Positions 32,948 through 41,840 of a stretch of 64,000 nt of DNA are shown here, in pieces. The stretch is from Mucilaginibacter paludis DSM 18603. Lineage in GTDB: Bacteria > Bacteroidota > Bacteroidia > Sphingobacteriales > Sphingobacteriaceae. Both the position numbers and the translations under genes were made by a program. Below the pieces are notes generated by a model, which saw only the letters and a list, made by a program, of their open reading frames with translations, had not been told where the DNA came from and did not search any database. Every line of letters begins with the position of its first letter. The stretch's first letter is position 1. The DNA is taken from NCBI RefSeq assembly GCF_000166195.2, contig NZ_CM001403.1, positions 5,164,432-5,228,431 on the forward strand. Reading direction: 5' to 3'.

Positions 32948-34207
32948 TTGCAGTCATTATTCGAGCGAATGAGTTCGGAACTATTTGAACCAACGGTGTT
33001 AGATGGCCTGGCCCGTAAAACAGAGGCTATACAACGCAAACGAAAAGTGGGAGGCAAGGAACTATCGGATATGGCGTTATTTGATGGAGATCAATCGTTT
33101 AACGGCATGAGTATGCAGTTAATGCGGAGGGATGGGCTTGATATTTCGAAGCAGGCATTGCATCAAAGACATCACAGCAATATGACAAAGTTTGTACAAG
33201 CCGTTTTTGAGCAATTAATAGCAGTTGAGTTACCGCAAGAGCAAACACAGGGCTTGGAGATCCGTATCAAAGATTCTACCCGTTTCGCGTTGCCGGAAGT
33301 TATTGCAGAGACATTCCCCGGAACAAAAGGAAGTGGGATGAAAGCGGGAGCATCTGTACAATTTGAATTTGAAATCAAAAGTGGTAAAAGCGATATCAAA
33401 GTAACTCCGGCCAACGCAAATGACCAGGGTGAGAGTCATCTGGACAAGGCATCAATTCAGCCGGGGGTATTATATATGAGAGATCTGGGTTACACTCACT
33501 TGAGTTATATGAACAATATTAACAAAGTCAAAGCTTTCTTTATTAATAAATTATGTCCGAAAACAACGATTTATCTATTAAAGGACGACCAATACCAAAA
33601 GTTAGAGTTGTCGAAACTACAAGGCATAACCGGCGTATTTGATCAACAGGTATATATCGGAGCTGATAAGATGCCGGTAAGGATAATAATAGAACCGGTA
33701 AGTGAAGAGCTCAAGGCAAGGCGGATAGCCAATACTGAAAAGTACAATAAAAAGAAAGGCAGTACCACCAGTAAGGGATTCAAAGAGCGGGCAGGGTTTA
33801 ACTTTATTGTTACCAACCTGGTGAGCGAAAAATATAGCGCTGAATTGATCCAAAAGTTATATCACCTGCGATGGCAGATAGAATTGGTTTTTAAAGCATG
33901 GAAGTCGTTTTTAAAGATACACACGTTCCCCAAAGGAAGTTCGGATCGTATAACCAGTATATTATACAGTAAGTTGATCTGGGCAGTTTTGAGTTGGAAA
34001 ATATGCATGGCTATCGGTAAGATAGGTCAAATTAGTGTTTTAAAGGTGCATCGACTAATCGCTTCTACGAAAGAAGAATTGCGAGCGCAGCTTTTAGGGA
34101 TATGCTCAAAGTGGTTAGCTCTGTTGGAGAAATTAAACTTAAAGCACCTTTCAAAAGAGCACAGAAAACATAGGTTAAAAATAGAAGAAATTGTAATAAG
34201 TATTTGA
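32948..34207 (+). CDS. IS4-family transposase, copy 1
   Basis: DDE transposase of 419 residues. The first Asp is in RIKDSTRFALPE and the second in LYMRDLGYTHLSYM. The catalytic Glu lies in the IS4 signature YREK, spaced Y-x2-R-x3-E-x6-K in LYHLRWQIELVFKAWKSFLK. The start is a TTG (LQSLFERM); an ATG seven codons later is an alternative. A near-identical copy lies 7.6 kb downstream, differing at one residue that I noticed (Ser against Leu in KEL(S/L)DMALF), so both are recent and probably active. Confidence 0.94.
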   Translation: MQSLFERMSSELFEPTVLDGLARKTEAIQRKRKVGGKELSDMALFDGDQSFNGMSMQLMRRDGLDISKQALHQRHHSNMTKFVQAVFEQLIAVELPQEQTQGLEIRIKDSTRFALPEVIAETFPGTKGSGMKAGASVQFEFEIKSGKSDIKVTPANANDQGESHLDKASIQPGVLYMRDLGYTHLSYMNNINKVKAFFINKLCPKTTIYLLKDDQYQKLELSKLQGITGVFDQQVYIGADKMPVRIIIEPVSEELKARRIANTEKYNKKKGSTTSKGFKERAGFNFIVTNLVSEKYSAELIQKLYHLRWQIELVFKAWKSFLKIHTFPKGSSDRITSILYSKLIWAVLSWKICMAIGKIGQISVLKVHRLIASTKEELRAQLLGICSKWLALLEKLNLKHLSKEHRKHRLKIEEIVISI

Positions 34208-34255
34208 TTATTAGATATTTAAATACTATATTTAGATAGTTAAACAAAAATAAGA

Positions 34256-34285
34256 AAGGCGGGGTCATCTAAACCTCCCCGCCTT
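34256..34285 (+). terminator. Terminator inside IS4 copy 1
   Basis: AAGGCGGGG pairs with CCCCGCCTT, followed by AAAAAACG. A second hairpin, GGTTTGCCC-ATGC-GGGCAAACC, lies at 34319-34340. Both are within the IS, 3' of the transposase, and would block read-through into flanking genes. Confidence 0.65.
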
Positions 34286-34408
34286 AAAAAACGAAAAATA
34301 TGAGAGTAAAAATACATAGGTTTGCCCATGCGGGCAAACCGCGCCTAAAAATTAAATAACTGAAAATCAACAATATATGAGTACAGCTACTTAAATTGAC
34401 GGCTATGC

Positions 34409-34687
34409 TCTCAAGAGGGGAATCGCACGGGCTGCCGCTTGTTTTTTTTATATATGATTGATAATGAGTGTATTTTATCAAATTTCCTCTTTGGGAAGAG
34501 CGGGGTTAGGTGGTGCGGCTGCAAGGGGTGTATTTCTGCGCGCGACTAACCAACATCCCCCTGCAATCGCATCATCTTTTTCATTACCACAAACCGGGTA
34601 GCCTGCGCCGGGCGGCATTCTTCGCCTATATACCTCTAAATATTGTCCTAACCAGTCAACCCCGTTTTTGTATCTTTGCGCCATACT
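34409..34687. other. Gap between IS4 copy 1 and lpxK
   Basis: Holds the right half of MITE copy 1 (to 34544), then about 140 nt of leader for lpxK with a TATCTTTG element at 34671. No gene. Confidence 0.6.
34671..34678 (+). promoter_or_regulatory. Bacteroidota -7 element upstream of lpxK
   Basis: TATCTTTG followed by CGCC matches TAnnTTTG and lies 10 nt before the chosen ATG, so the transcript would be near-leaderless. It overlaps the in-frame TTG at 34676, arguing against that start. Confidence 0.45.
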
Positions 34688-35728
34688 ATGTCCAGATACC
34701 CGCGTTGGCTCTTGCTTCCTTTTTCATGGCTGTACGGATTGATCATCATCATCCGTAATTGGTGCTATGATGCCGGGGTGTTTAAAAGCCATCGTTTTAA
34801 TATCCCTGTTATCTCTGTCGGCAACCTGGATATTGGCGGCGCGGGCAAAAGCCCCATGACGGAGTACCTGGTGCGTTTGTTAAAAAATAAATATGCGCTG
34901 GCTACCTTAAGCCGTGGCTATGGTCGTAAAACCCTTGGCTTTTTAATTGCCAAATCCTCTGCTACAGCTACCGAAGTGGGTGATGAGCCTGCGCAGTTTA
35001 AGCAAAAATTTCCGGAGGTTACCGTGGCCGTGTGCGAGAAGAGGGTGGTGGGCATTGAGCAGCTCCGGGCCAGCCATAACCTGATCATTTTAGATGATGC
35101 CTACCAGCACCGGGCGGTTACCCCCGGTTACAGTATATTACTTTTCGATTATAGCCGTGTATTTGAGCCTCACCTGATGTTGCCCGTGGGTAACCTGCGC
35201 GAACCCTTCAGTGGCCGCAGGCGTGCAGATACCATTATCGTAACCAAATGCCCCGATGATTTAGATAAACAGCACCGCGAAAAAATTAAAGCCCGGATAC
35301 GGCCCTTAGCCCATCAGGAGTTGTTTTTCACCAGCATCAGCTATGGCGGATTGCAGGATATGGACGGCCTGAAAACCGGTGTGGTGATTGATCAGGATAC
35401 GGCGGTTTTTTTACTTACAGGTATCGCCAATGCTGCGCCGCTGTTAAATCATGTTAAAAAGCAATCCCGGCAGGTAATTCATCACAATTATCCCGACCAT
35501 CATCAATATACCTTAAAAAATATTGCTAAACTTGCCGATGAGTTTAAGGCCTGCGTTGCAGTAAAAAAACTAATTGTTACAACAGAAAAAGATATACAGC
35601 GTTTACGGGAACACGACTTGCTGCCAATAGTTAAACAGTTGCCCATTTGGGTGATGCCCATACAGGTGCATTTTTTGGCAGAAGGGCAAACCCTATTTAA
35701 TGAAATTATAAAAAACTATGTTAGATAA
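34688..35728 (+). CDS. lpxK: Tetraacyldisaccharide 4'-kinase
   Basis: ATP-dependent kinase of lipid A biosynthesis that phosphorylates the 4' position of the disaccharide precursor at the inner membrane. 346 residues from the chosen ATG. An N-terminal membrane-binding segment (LLLPFSWLYGLIIIIRN) precedes the P-loop VGNLDIGGAGKSPMTEYLV. Further LpxK features are TLSRGYGRKT, GDEPAQFKQKFP, and LDDAYQHRAV with its catalytic Asp. The longest frame uses a TTG inside the -7 element. Its 3' end overlaps the nucleoside phosphorylase start by 11 nt. As an essential gene it is an improbable passenger of a transposon. Confidence 0.95.
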   Translation: MSRYPRWLLLPFSWLYGLIIIIRNWCYDAGVFKSHRFNIPVISVGNLDIGGAGKSPMTEYLVRLLKNKYALATLSRGYGRKTLGFLIAKSSATATEVGDEPAQFKQKFPEVTVAVCEKRVVGIEQLRASHNLIILDDAYQHRAVTPGYSILLFDYSRVFEPHLMLPVGNLREPFSGRRRADTIIVTKCPDDLDKQHREKIKARIRPLAHQELFFTSISYGGLQDMDGLKTGVVIDQDTAVFLLTGIANAAPLLNHVKKQSRQVIHHNYPDHHQYTLKNIAKLADEFKACVAVKKLIVTTEKDIQRLREHDLLPIVKQLPIWVMPIQVHFLAEGQTLFNEIIKNYVR

Positions 35729-36533
35729 CATACAGAAAACAGCTGCCTATATTAAAAACCGGATAGGCGATTTTGTGCCCGAAATAGGCATTATATTAGG
35801 CACCGGCCTCGGCGGGCTGGTTAAGGAAATTGAAATAGAGAAACAGATGATGTACTCCAACATTCCTGATTTTCCTATCTCAACATTGGAGTTCCACTCG
35901 GGTAAGCTCATCTTTGGCCGTTTAGCCGGTAAAAATGTAGTAGCCATGCAAGGCCGGCTGCACTATTATGAAGGATATAGCATGCAGCAGATCACCTTCC
36001 CGGTAAGGGTAATGAAAATGCTGGGCATCCAAACGCTGTTTGTATCAAATGCCAGCGGCTCGCTCAACCCCGATTTTAAAAAGGGCGAACTGATGGTGAT
36101 TGAAGATCATATCAATTTGCAGCTGGATAACCCTTTAATTGGCAATAACGACAGCGACCTGGGCCCGCGTTTCCCGGATATGAGCGAGCCGTACAAAAAG
36201 GACCTGATTGAAAAGGGATTAAAAATTGCTGCCGATAACAATATTGCCTGCCATAAAGGTGTTTATGTATCAGTTAGCGGCCCTAACCTGGAAACAAGAG
36301 CCGAATACCGTTTTCTGCGTATTATAGGCGGCGACGCGGTAGGCATGAGTACCGTGCCCGAGGTTATTGTGGCCAACCACATGGGCCTGCCCGTATTTGC
36401 TATTTCTGTATTAACTGACGAGGGTTTTCCTGAAACATTAAAACCGGTATCGGTTGAAGAAATACTGGCTGTGGCAACCGAAGCCGAGCCTAAGCTTACC
36501 CTGATACTGAAAGAATTGATTGCTACACTTTGA
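35718..36533 (+). CDS. Purine-nucleoside phosphorylase
   Basis: Trimeric-type PNP of 271 residues that splits purine nucleosides with phosphate into base and ribose-1-phosphate (purine salvage). Visible features: GIILGTGLGGLV (phosphate-binding loop), EFHSGKLIFGRL, MQGRLHYYEGYS, and FVSNASGSLNPDF. The C-terminal half contains GVYVSVSGPNLETRAEYRF and GMSTVPEVIVANHMGL, both PNP hallmarks. It overlaps lpxK by 11 nt and the porin gene by 4 nt, so the three form a tight operon. A purine link to lipid A is not implied; the arrangement is simply shared transcription. Confidence 0.94.
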   Translation: MLDNIQKTAAYIKNRIGDFVPEIGIILGTGLGGLVKEIEIEKQMMYSNIPDFPISTLEFHSGKLIFGRLAGKNVVAMQGRLHYYEGYSMQQITFPVRVMKMLGIQTLFVSNASGSLNPDFKKGELMVIEDHINLQLDNPLIGNNDSDLGPRFPDMSEPYKKDLIEKGLKIAADNNIACHKGVYVSVSGPNLETRAEYRFLRIIGGDAVGMSTVPEVIVANHMGLPVFAISVLTDEGFPETLKPVSVEEILAVATEAEPKLTLILKELIATL

Positions 36534-38620
36534 TAACGAAAAAGCTTAAATATGTATTGCTGCTGTTGATCTGTTCATCGGCACGGATGGCTTTTGGGCA
36601 AATTAACCAGTCCGGTAATTCTACCACAACAGGCCAGTCGGTTAACCACATGCGCGATACGGTGCCCACAACCAAAAAGTTAACCGACGACGAATTGCTG
36701 GATACCCTGCGCAAGCGGGAGGAGAAAAAGAGGGACACGGTTATTTTTAACTCCAAATTTATAAAAGTTACCAACGAGCGTTTGTTAAACGATAGCACAC
36801 AGGTTTTTCCGTTAGATACCGGTTTGGCTAACTTTGAGAATTATAGTCCGCTTTACCAGCCGCACAGCCCTAAAATTGGTTTGGGTAACCTGGGGCTTGC
36901 CGAGCGCAATTTGCTTTTTGAGCCCAGCCGAACTATTGGTTTTGATGTGGGTTTGCACTACCTGGATGCCTACCTGCTCCACCCCGAAGATATTCAATAC
37001 TACCGCGCGCGTACCCCCTTTACCAGTTTGTATTTGGTAAGCGGCGGGCAGGTTGAGCAATTGTTTAAACTGGTACACACCCAAAATATTAAACCCAACT
37101 GGAATGTGGGTTTAAACTATAATAAAATAGGATCTGACGGGTTATATGCCCGGCAAAAGCCAGACCACTTGAACGCGGCTTTTTTTAGTTGGTACGAATC
37201 GCCCAATAAGCGCTATAACGTTTTGGGAAACTTGTTTTTTAATAATTTAAAGGCACCCGAGAATGGGGCCATAACCAGCGATACCGTGTTTACCGGTACG
37301 GCAACCTTATCTAAAACCGGCATACCCGTGAGGCTGAACAATAGCCGCGATAACATTCGCGATAATGGCTTTTACCTCAAACAGTTTTATTACCTGGGCC
37401 GTGTTGATACGCTGAGTAACGCCACAGAAACATCGAAAATATTACCTACCCAACGGATTGCTTATACCTTTTTTTATAACGTACAAAAGTATAAGTTCTT
37501 TCAGGATGATGTAGATACCTATAAGGTTTTCCCTGATTATTACTATGACAAAAGTGTATCTCGCGATTCGTTAGCGGTGTTGCATTTGCAAAACGAATTT
37601 TCGTACAGCTTTTATTTGCGCGGTAAGTCGGTTAGTTTTGTTAAAAACGAAGCCAAGCTCGATTTGGGTATCAAGCACGACTACTACAGCTATTCGCAAT
37701 ATGTACGGGATACTTTAAATTCAATAACTTCGGCGCAGAACGGCCTGCCGCAGATTGATAAGAAGCAGGCTAAGTCTTTTCAGGATATTACGTTAAAAGC
37801 CAAGGTTGGCTACCGCTTTAGCGACAAGATGGGCCTTGATGCCGATTTTCAACAAATAGTTCAGGGGCGCGATTTCGGGGATTACCTGTACGACGCCAAG
37901 TTGAATTTATCCGCAGGTGATAAAATAGGGAAGGTGATATTAGGTGCCTATACCCAAAACAGTTCGCCCCCACTCGTTTATACCAATTGGGATAGTAACC
38001 ACTTCCGGTGGACCAATAGTTTTAAAAATGTAAAAACTACGGGACTATCCTTCAACTACATTAATAACAAATTGCAGTTTAACGTAAAGGCGGAGTACTT
38101 TTTAATTGATAACTATTTGTACTTTGAGGCTCAGCCCAATGGCATTGATGCACACCCTGTACAGGCAGCTGCCTCCATCAATTTAATTAAGATAAGCGTA
38201 GGTAAAAATATTACGCTGGGCAGGTGGCATTTTGATAACTTTGCCGTTTACCAAAAAACGGATAACCCGGCTACCTTGCGTACCCCCGAGCTTTATACCT
38301 ATACCAGCCTGTACTATGGCAAGTTGTTTTTTAATGTGCTGAATACCAATATCGGGATCAATGTGCGTTATAATACGCCATACGAAGTACCATCCTACGC
38401 GGTGGGGTTAGGTCAGTTTTATAATGGCTCGGCAGTTAAGTATTCATCATATCCAGTTTCCACCGTATTTATTAAGGCTACTTTAAAGCGCACCAATTTA
38501 TTTTTACAGTATGATTATGCCAACCAGGGTTTATTTACCAATGGTTATTATACCGTGAACCGCTACCCTATGCCCGATGCTATTTTGAAGTTTGGCGTGC
38601 TGTGGCATTTTTACGATTAA
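36530..38620 (+). CDS. Putative porin, outer-membrane beta-barrel
   Basis: 696 residues starting with a TTG that overlaps the phosphorylase stop; no ATG is available before the signal peptide (YVLLLLICSSARMAFGQ). The C-terminal 500 residues are built of beta strands with aromatic girdles (FHFYLRG-like, YNVLGNLFFNN, WNVGLNYNKI, LSFNYINNKLQFNVKAEYFL), matching the 'putative porin' family of Bacteroidota, which is of unknown function. An N-terminal soluble part (KLTDDELLDTLRKREEKKRD) precedes the barrel. Last gene of the lpxK operon; followed by a CCCCCTGAAGGGG hairpin. Confidence 0.82.
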   Translation: MITKKLKYVLLLLICSSARMAFGQINQSGNSTTTGQSVNHMRDTVPTTKKLTDDELLDTLRKREEKKRDTVIFNSKFIKVTNERLLNDSTQVFPLDTGLANFENYSPLYQPHSPKIGLGNLGLAERNLLFEPSRTIGFDVGLHYLDAYLLHPEDIQYYRARTPFTSLYLVSGGQVEQLFKLVHTQNIKPNWNVGLNYNKIGSDGLYARQKPDHLNAAFFSWYESPNKRYNVLGNLFFNNLKAPENGAITSDTVFTGTATLSKTGIPVRLNNSRDNIRDNGFYLKQFYYLGRVDTLSNATETSKILPTQRIAYTFFYNVQKYKFFQDDVDTYKVFPDYYYDKSVSRDSLAVLHLQNEFSYSFYLRGKSVSFVKNEAKLDLGIKHDYYSYSQYVRDTLNSITSAQNGLPQIDKKQAKSFQDITLKAKVGYRFSDKMGLDADFQQIVQGRDFGDYLYDAKLNLSAGDKIGKVILGAYTQNSSPPLVYTNWDSNHFRWTNSFKNVKTTGLSFNYINNKLQFNVKAEYFLIDNYLYFEAQPNGIDAHPVQAAASINLIKISVGKNITLGRWHFDNFAVYQKTDNPATLRTPELYTYTSLYYGKLFFNVLNTNIGINVRYNTPYEVPSYAVGLGQFYNGSAVKYSSYPVSTVFIKATLKRTNLFLQYDYANQGLFTNGYYTVNRYPMPDAILKFGVLWHFYD

Positions 38621-38684
38621 GGCCCCCTAACCCCCTGAAGGGGAACTTTTGAAATGCGTTCTCGCTGTTCGATGTAGTGTCGCT

Positions 38685-38735
38685 GTTCGAAGTCTCTGAC
38701 TTCGAACCACTATGCGGGTAGTCTCAGACTACCGG
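38685..38735. repeat. REP pair downstream of the porin gene
   Basis: TTCGAAGTC-TCT-GACTTCGAA at 38686-38706 followed by GGTAGTC-TCA-GACTACC at about 38717-38733. Same two classes and order as around RAYT, about 1 kb from RAYT copy 2. Confidence 0.82.
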
Positions 38736-38839
38736 CTAAAATGCTTTTTGCATATTGAACTGCCGCTGTTCTAAATCTTTGTCCCAGCTTAACCAACTGA
38801 TCAAAACAGATGTAAACTTGCCGTATAATGCACTACTCA

Positions 38840-39472
38840 TCAGTTCCATTTTTCCAGCAAATTCTTTTTCCAGAGGTCTTCGGCATATTTCCGAAATACC
38901 GCATCGCTTGTTTTAAACGACTCATCAAACGTATATTTACCACCATCATAATGTAGAGGCTTAGTGCTAACCAAGGTTTTGACGGTACCACGCATTGCAT
39001 ATTTTTTGCCACTTTGATACATGATGATTTTCATGCTGGCCGGACTTACATCGCTTCGGCAGGTAGTACGATACATCAACCATACTTCGGCTTTGCCGTC
39101 GTTGTTTAAATCGGTAACAGTAAAGGTATCAGGCAAGTAATTTGCTACCACATCAAACTGGCAATCTTTAACAAAATCATGTACCTGCCACGATAATACC
39201 GGTTGACCGTTATTCATTTTATAGCTATAAGCATATAAATCACCACCTTTAAATTCATCTTCATCGGTGGCTGCTTTTAACTGTACCACACCGGTTTCGG
39301 TTATGAACGCTATATGCTCTCCCTCAGCATCGGTATATTTAAAGGCATCTTTAATTTTTGCATTATAATGAATAGGTAGTGGTATTGCAGCCACGGGTAT
39401 TTTGCTCATTTTTAATTGAGCAAAGGCAATTTGGCCGGTCAGGGTTATTGCGAGCAGGCTAAATAATCTCAT
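38840..39472 (-). CDS. Hypothetical exported protein with calcium-loop-like motif
   Basis: 210 residues with a signal peptide (MRLFSLLAITLTGQIAFA). Contains DLNNDGKAEVWLMYRTTCRS, a DxNxDGxxE loop like those of FG-GAP repeats and EF-hand-like calcium sites, and a strand-rich body. I recall a similar Bacteroidota family annotated as surface-polysaccharide-related, but I cannot confirm it here. Function is unknown. It lies between REP elements. Confidence 0.7.
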   Translation of the reverse strand: MRLFSLLAITLTGQIAFAQLKMSKIPVAAIPLPIHYNAKIKDAFKYTDAEGEHIAFITETGVVQLKAATDEDEFKGGDLYAYSYKMNNGQPVLSWQVHDFVKDCQFDVVANYLPDTFTVTDLNNDGKAEVWLMYRTTCRSDVSPASMKIIMYQSGKKYAMRGTVKTLVSTKPLHYDGGKYTFDESFKTSDAVFRKYAEDLWKKNLLEKWN

Positions 39473-39541
39473 TTGTTATAATTTGTTCCCTAAATTTAAA
39501 ACATTCAAAGGGCATTTTGCCCTTGAATTTGCAAACTCGCT

Positions 39542-39593
39542 ATTCGAAGTCTCTGACTTCGAATCACTATGCCTGTAGTCTCTGACTACCGGC
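39542..39593. repeat. REP pair upstream of RAYT copy 2
   Basis: TTCGAAGTC-TCT-GACTTCGAA at 39543-39563 and GTAGTC-TCT-GACTAC at about 39574-39588, followed by CGGCTAAAATACTCGCATGTT. The same order occurs, inverted, upstream of RAYT copy 1. Confidence 0.82.
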
Positions 39594-39719
39594 TAAAATA
39601 CTCGCATGTTAAACCGAATGACCGAACAATTTAAGTAATAGCCTCTCCAACTCGAACTACTATGTATGTAGTCACCACCTACAGTAAAGTTCCGTAAATT
39701 GCCAATCAAATTATTAAGA

Positions 39720-40284
39720 ATGGATAATATTTTTAAACCCGGCTATTTAATAAGAGATCAGCAAGCTATTTACTATATGACTTTTACCGTAGTCGGTTGG
39801 ATAGATATTTTTAGTCGACGGGTTTATAAAGATATGCTGATCACATCTTTAAAGTTTTGCCAGGAGAAAAAGGGATTAAATTTACATGCGTATATTATAT
39901 ATGTCTAATCATGTTCATTTAATTGCATCTGTTAAAGAGGGGCATAGCCTGAGTGTTTTTGTACGCGATTTTAAAAAGTTTACCGCCCGGTCCATTCTTG
40001 ATTATATTGAAAACGAAACCGAAAGCCGGAAGGAATGGATGTTACATCAGTTTCAGTATTATGCGTCCAGGCATACCCGTAATGAAAATTACCAGATTTG
40101 GGTACAAGACAATCATTTTGTTGAATTATTCAGCGCTGATTTTACACAACAGAAGATAGATTATATTCATGATAATCCGGTAAGGGCAGGTTATGTTTAT
40201 GATGCTGCCGACTATGTGTATTCAAGTGCCTCTAATTATGAGGAAAAGGAATCGATTATTGATGTGGATTGTTTATGGTTGTAG
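39720..40284 (+). pseudogene. REP-associated transposase (RAYT), copy 2, frameshifted
   Basis: Near-identical to RAYT copy 1 in two frames. Copy 1 reads HAYVMMSNHVHL, while here one extra base in TATTATATATGTC changes the frame at HAYI and gives a stop after IYV. The sequence resumes at MSNHVHLIASVKEGHS. The HUH motif lies just past the break, so the frame-0 product lacks it. The second half (RDFKKFTARSILDY through YIHDNPVRAGYVY) is intact. Unless restarted internally or frameshifted, no active enzyme results. Both flanks match those of copy 1. Confidence 0.9.
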
Positions 40285-40298
40285 TTATTGACAATTAG

Positions 40299-40349
40299 CC
40301 TGTAGTCAGAGACTACAAGCATAGGCATTCGAAGTCAGAGACTTCGAAT
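40299..40349. repeat. REP pair downstream of RAYT copy 2
   Basis: GTAGTC-AGA-GACTAC at about 40302-40316 followed by TTCGAAGTC-AGA-GACTTCGAA at 40328-40348. AGCGGT-containing decayed copies follow to about 40395. Confidence 0.82.
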
Positions 40350-40502
40350 AGCGGTGGGACTTCGGAATAGCGGTAGACTTCGGATAGCGGTGGATTTTGC
40401 CCTTGAATTTGCAAATTAAAACTCCCCCTTCAGGGGCATAGCCGTCAACTTTAGAAAAAAAAGGGATAAAATTTTTTTAGAGCAAGAATCGGAACTGCAA
40501 AA

Positions 40503-41762
40503 TTGCAGTCATTATTCGAGCGAATGAGTTCGGAACTATTTGAACCAACGGTGTTAGATGGCCTGGCCCGTAAAACAGAGGCTATACAACGCAAACGAAA
40601 AGTGGGAGGCAAGGAACTATTGGATATGGCGTTATTTGATGGAGATCAATCGTTTAACGGCATGAGTATGCAGTTAATGCGGAGGGATGGGCTTGATATT
40701 TCGAAGCAGGCATTGCATCAAAGACATCACAGCAATATGACAAAGTTTGTACAAGCCGTTTTTGAGCAATTAATAGCAGTTGAGTTACCGCAAGAGCAAA
40801 CACAGGGCTTGGAGATCCGTATCAAAGATTCTACCCGTTTCGCGTTGCCGGAAGTTATTGCAGAGACATTCCCCGGAACAAAAGGAAGTGGGATGAAAGC
40901 GGGAGCATCTGTACAATTTGAATTTGAAATCAAAAGTGGTAAAAGCGATATCAAAGTAACTCCGGCCAACGCAAATGACCAGGGTGAGAGTCATCTGGAC
41001 AAGGCATCAATTCAGCCGGGGGTATTATATATGAGAGATCTGGGTTACACTCACTTGAGTTATATGAACAATATTAACAAAGTCAAAGCTTTCTTTATTA
41101 ATAAATTATGTCCGAAAACAACGATTTATCTATTAAAGGACGACCAATACCAAAAGTTAGAGTTGTCGAAACTACAAGGCATAACCGGCGTATTTGATCA
41201 ACAGGTATATATCGGAGCTGATAAGATGCCGGTAAGGATAATAATAGAACCGGTAAGTGAAGAGCTCAAGGCAAGGCGGATAGCCAATACTGAAAAGTAC
41301 AATAAAAAGAAAGGCAGTACCACCAGTAAGGGATTCAAAGAGCGGGCAGGGTTTAACTTTATTGTTACCAACCTGGTGAGCGAAAAATATAGCGCTGAAT
41401 TGATCCAAAAGTTATATCACCTGCGATGGCAGATAGAATTGGTTTTTAAAGCATGGAAGTCGTTTTTAAAGATACACACGTTCCCCAAAGGAAGTTCGGA
41501 TCGTATAACCAGTATATTATACAGTAAGTTGATCTGGGCAGTTTTGAGTTGGAAAATATGCATGGCTATCGGTAAGATAGGTCAAATTAGTGTTTTAAAG
41601 GTGCATCGACTAATCGCTTCTACGAAAGAAGAATTGCGAGCGCAGCTTTTAGGGATATGCTCAAAGTGGTTAGCTCTGTTGGAGAAATTAAACTTAAAGC
41701 ACCTTTCAAAAGAGCACAGAAAACATAGGTTAAAAATAGAAGAAATTGTAATAAGTATTTGA
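40503..41762 (+). CDS. IS4-family transposase, copy 2
   Basis: 419 residues, differing from copy 1 at one position that I noticed (KELLDMALF here). The same Asp-Asp residues and Y-x2-R-x3-E-x6-K signature are intact, so it should be active. TTG start as in copy 1. With copy 1 it brackets about 6 kb of chromosomal genes in direct orientation. Confidence 0.94.
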   Translation: MQSLFERMSSELFEPTVLDGLARKTEAIQRKRKVGGKELLDMALFDGDQSFNGMSMQLMRRDGLDISKQALHQRHHSNMTKFVQAVFEQLIAVELPQEQTQGLEIRIKDSTRFALPEVIAETFPGTKGSGMKAGASVQFEFEIKSGKSDIKVTPANANDQGESHLDKASIQPGVLYMRDLGYTHLSYMNNINKVKAFFINKLCPKTTIYLLKDDQYQKLELSKLQGITGVFDQQVYIGADKMPVRIIIEPVSEELKARRIANTEKYNKKKGSTTSKGFKERAGFNFIVTNLVSEKYSAELIQKLYHLRWQIELVFKAWKSFLKIHTFPKGSSDRITSILYSKLIWAVLSWKICMAIGKIGQISVLKVHRLIASTKEELRAQLLGICSKWLALLEKLNLKHLSKEHRKHRLKIEEIVISI

Positions 41763-41810
41763 TTATTAGATATTTAAATACTATATTTAGATAGTTAAAC
41801 AAAAATAAGA

Positions 41811-41840
41811 AAGGCGGGGTCATCTAAACCTCCCCGCCTT
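41811..41840 (+). terminator. Terminator inside IS4 copy 2
   Basis: Same AAGGCGGGG/CCCCGCCTT stem as in copy 1, followed by AAAAAACG; the second GGTTTGCCC hairpin follows. Confidence 0.65.

Larger units (their letters stand above)
32881..34408 (+). mobile_element. IS4-family insertion sequence, copy 1
   Basis: 1528 bp. Ends are imperfect inverted repeats: GCATAGCCGTCAACTTTAG on the left, and the reverse complement of the right end reads GCATAGCCGTCAATTTAA. Flanked by the perfect 8-bp target duplication TCTCAAGA. Carries one transposase gene and, past its stop, two hairpins. Confidence 0.95.
32845..34544 (+). repeat. MITE-like element, copy 1, split by IS4
   Basis: A left end of CGCGCACAGAAACACACCCC and a right end of GGGGTGTATTTCTGCGCGCG are terminal inverted repeats. 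In between are two GC-rich palindromes: CCCTCTCAAGAGGGG (where the IS4 has landed) and a decayed TCCTCTTTGGGAAGAG. Without the IS and one target duplication the element is about 164 bp and encodes nothing. No transposase gene with matching ends is in the window, so it would move in trans. Confidence 0.7.
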
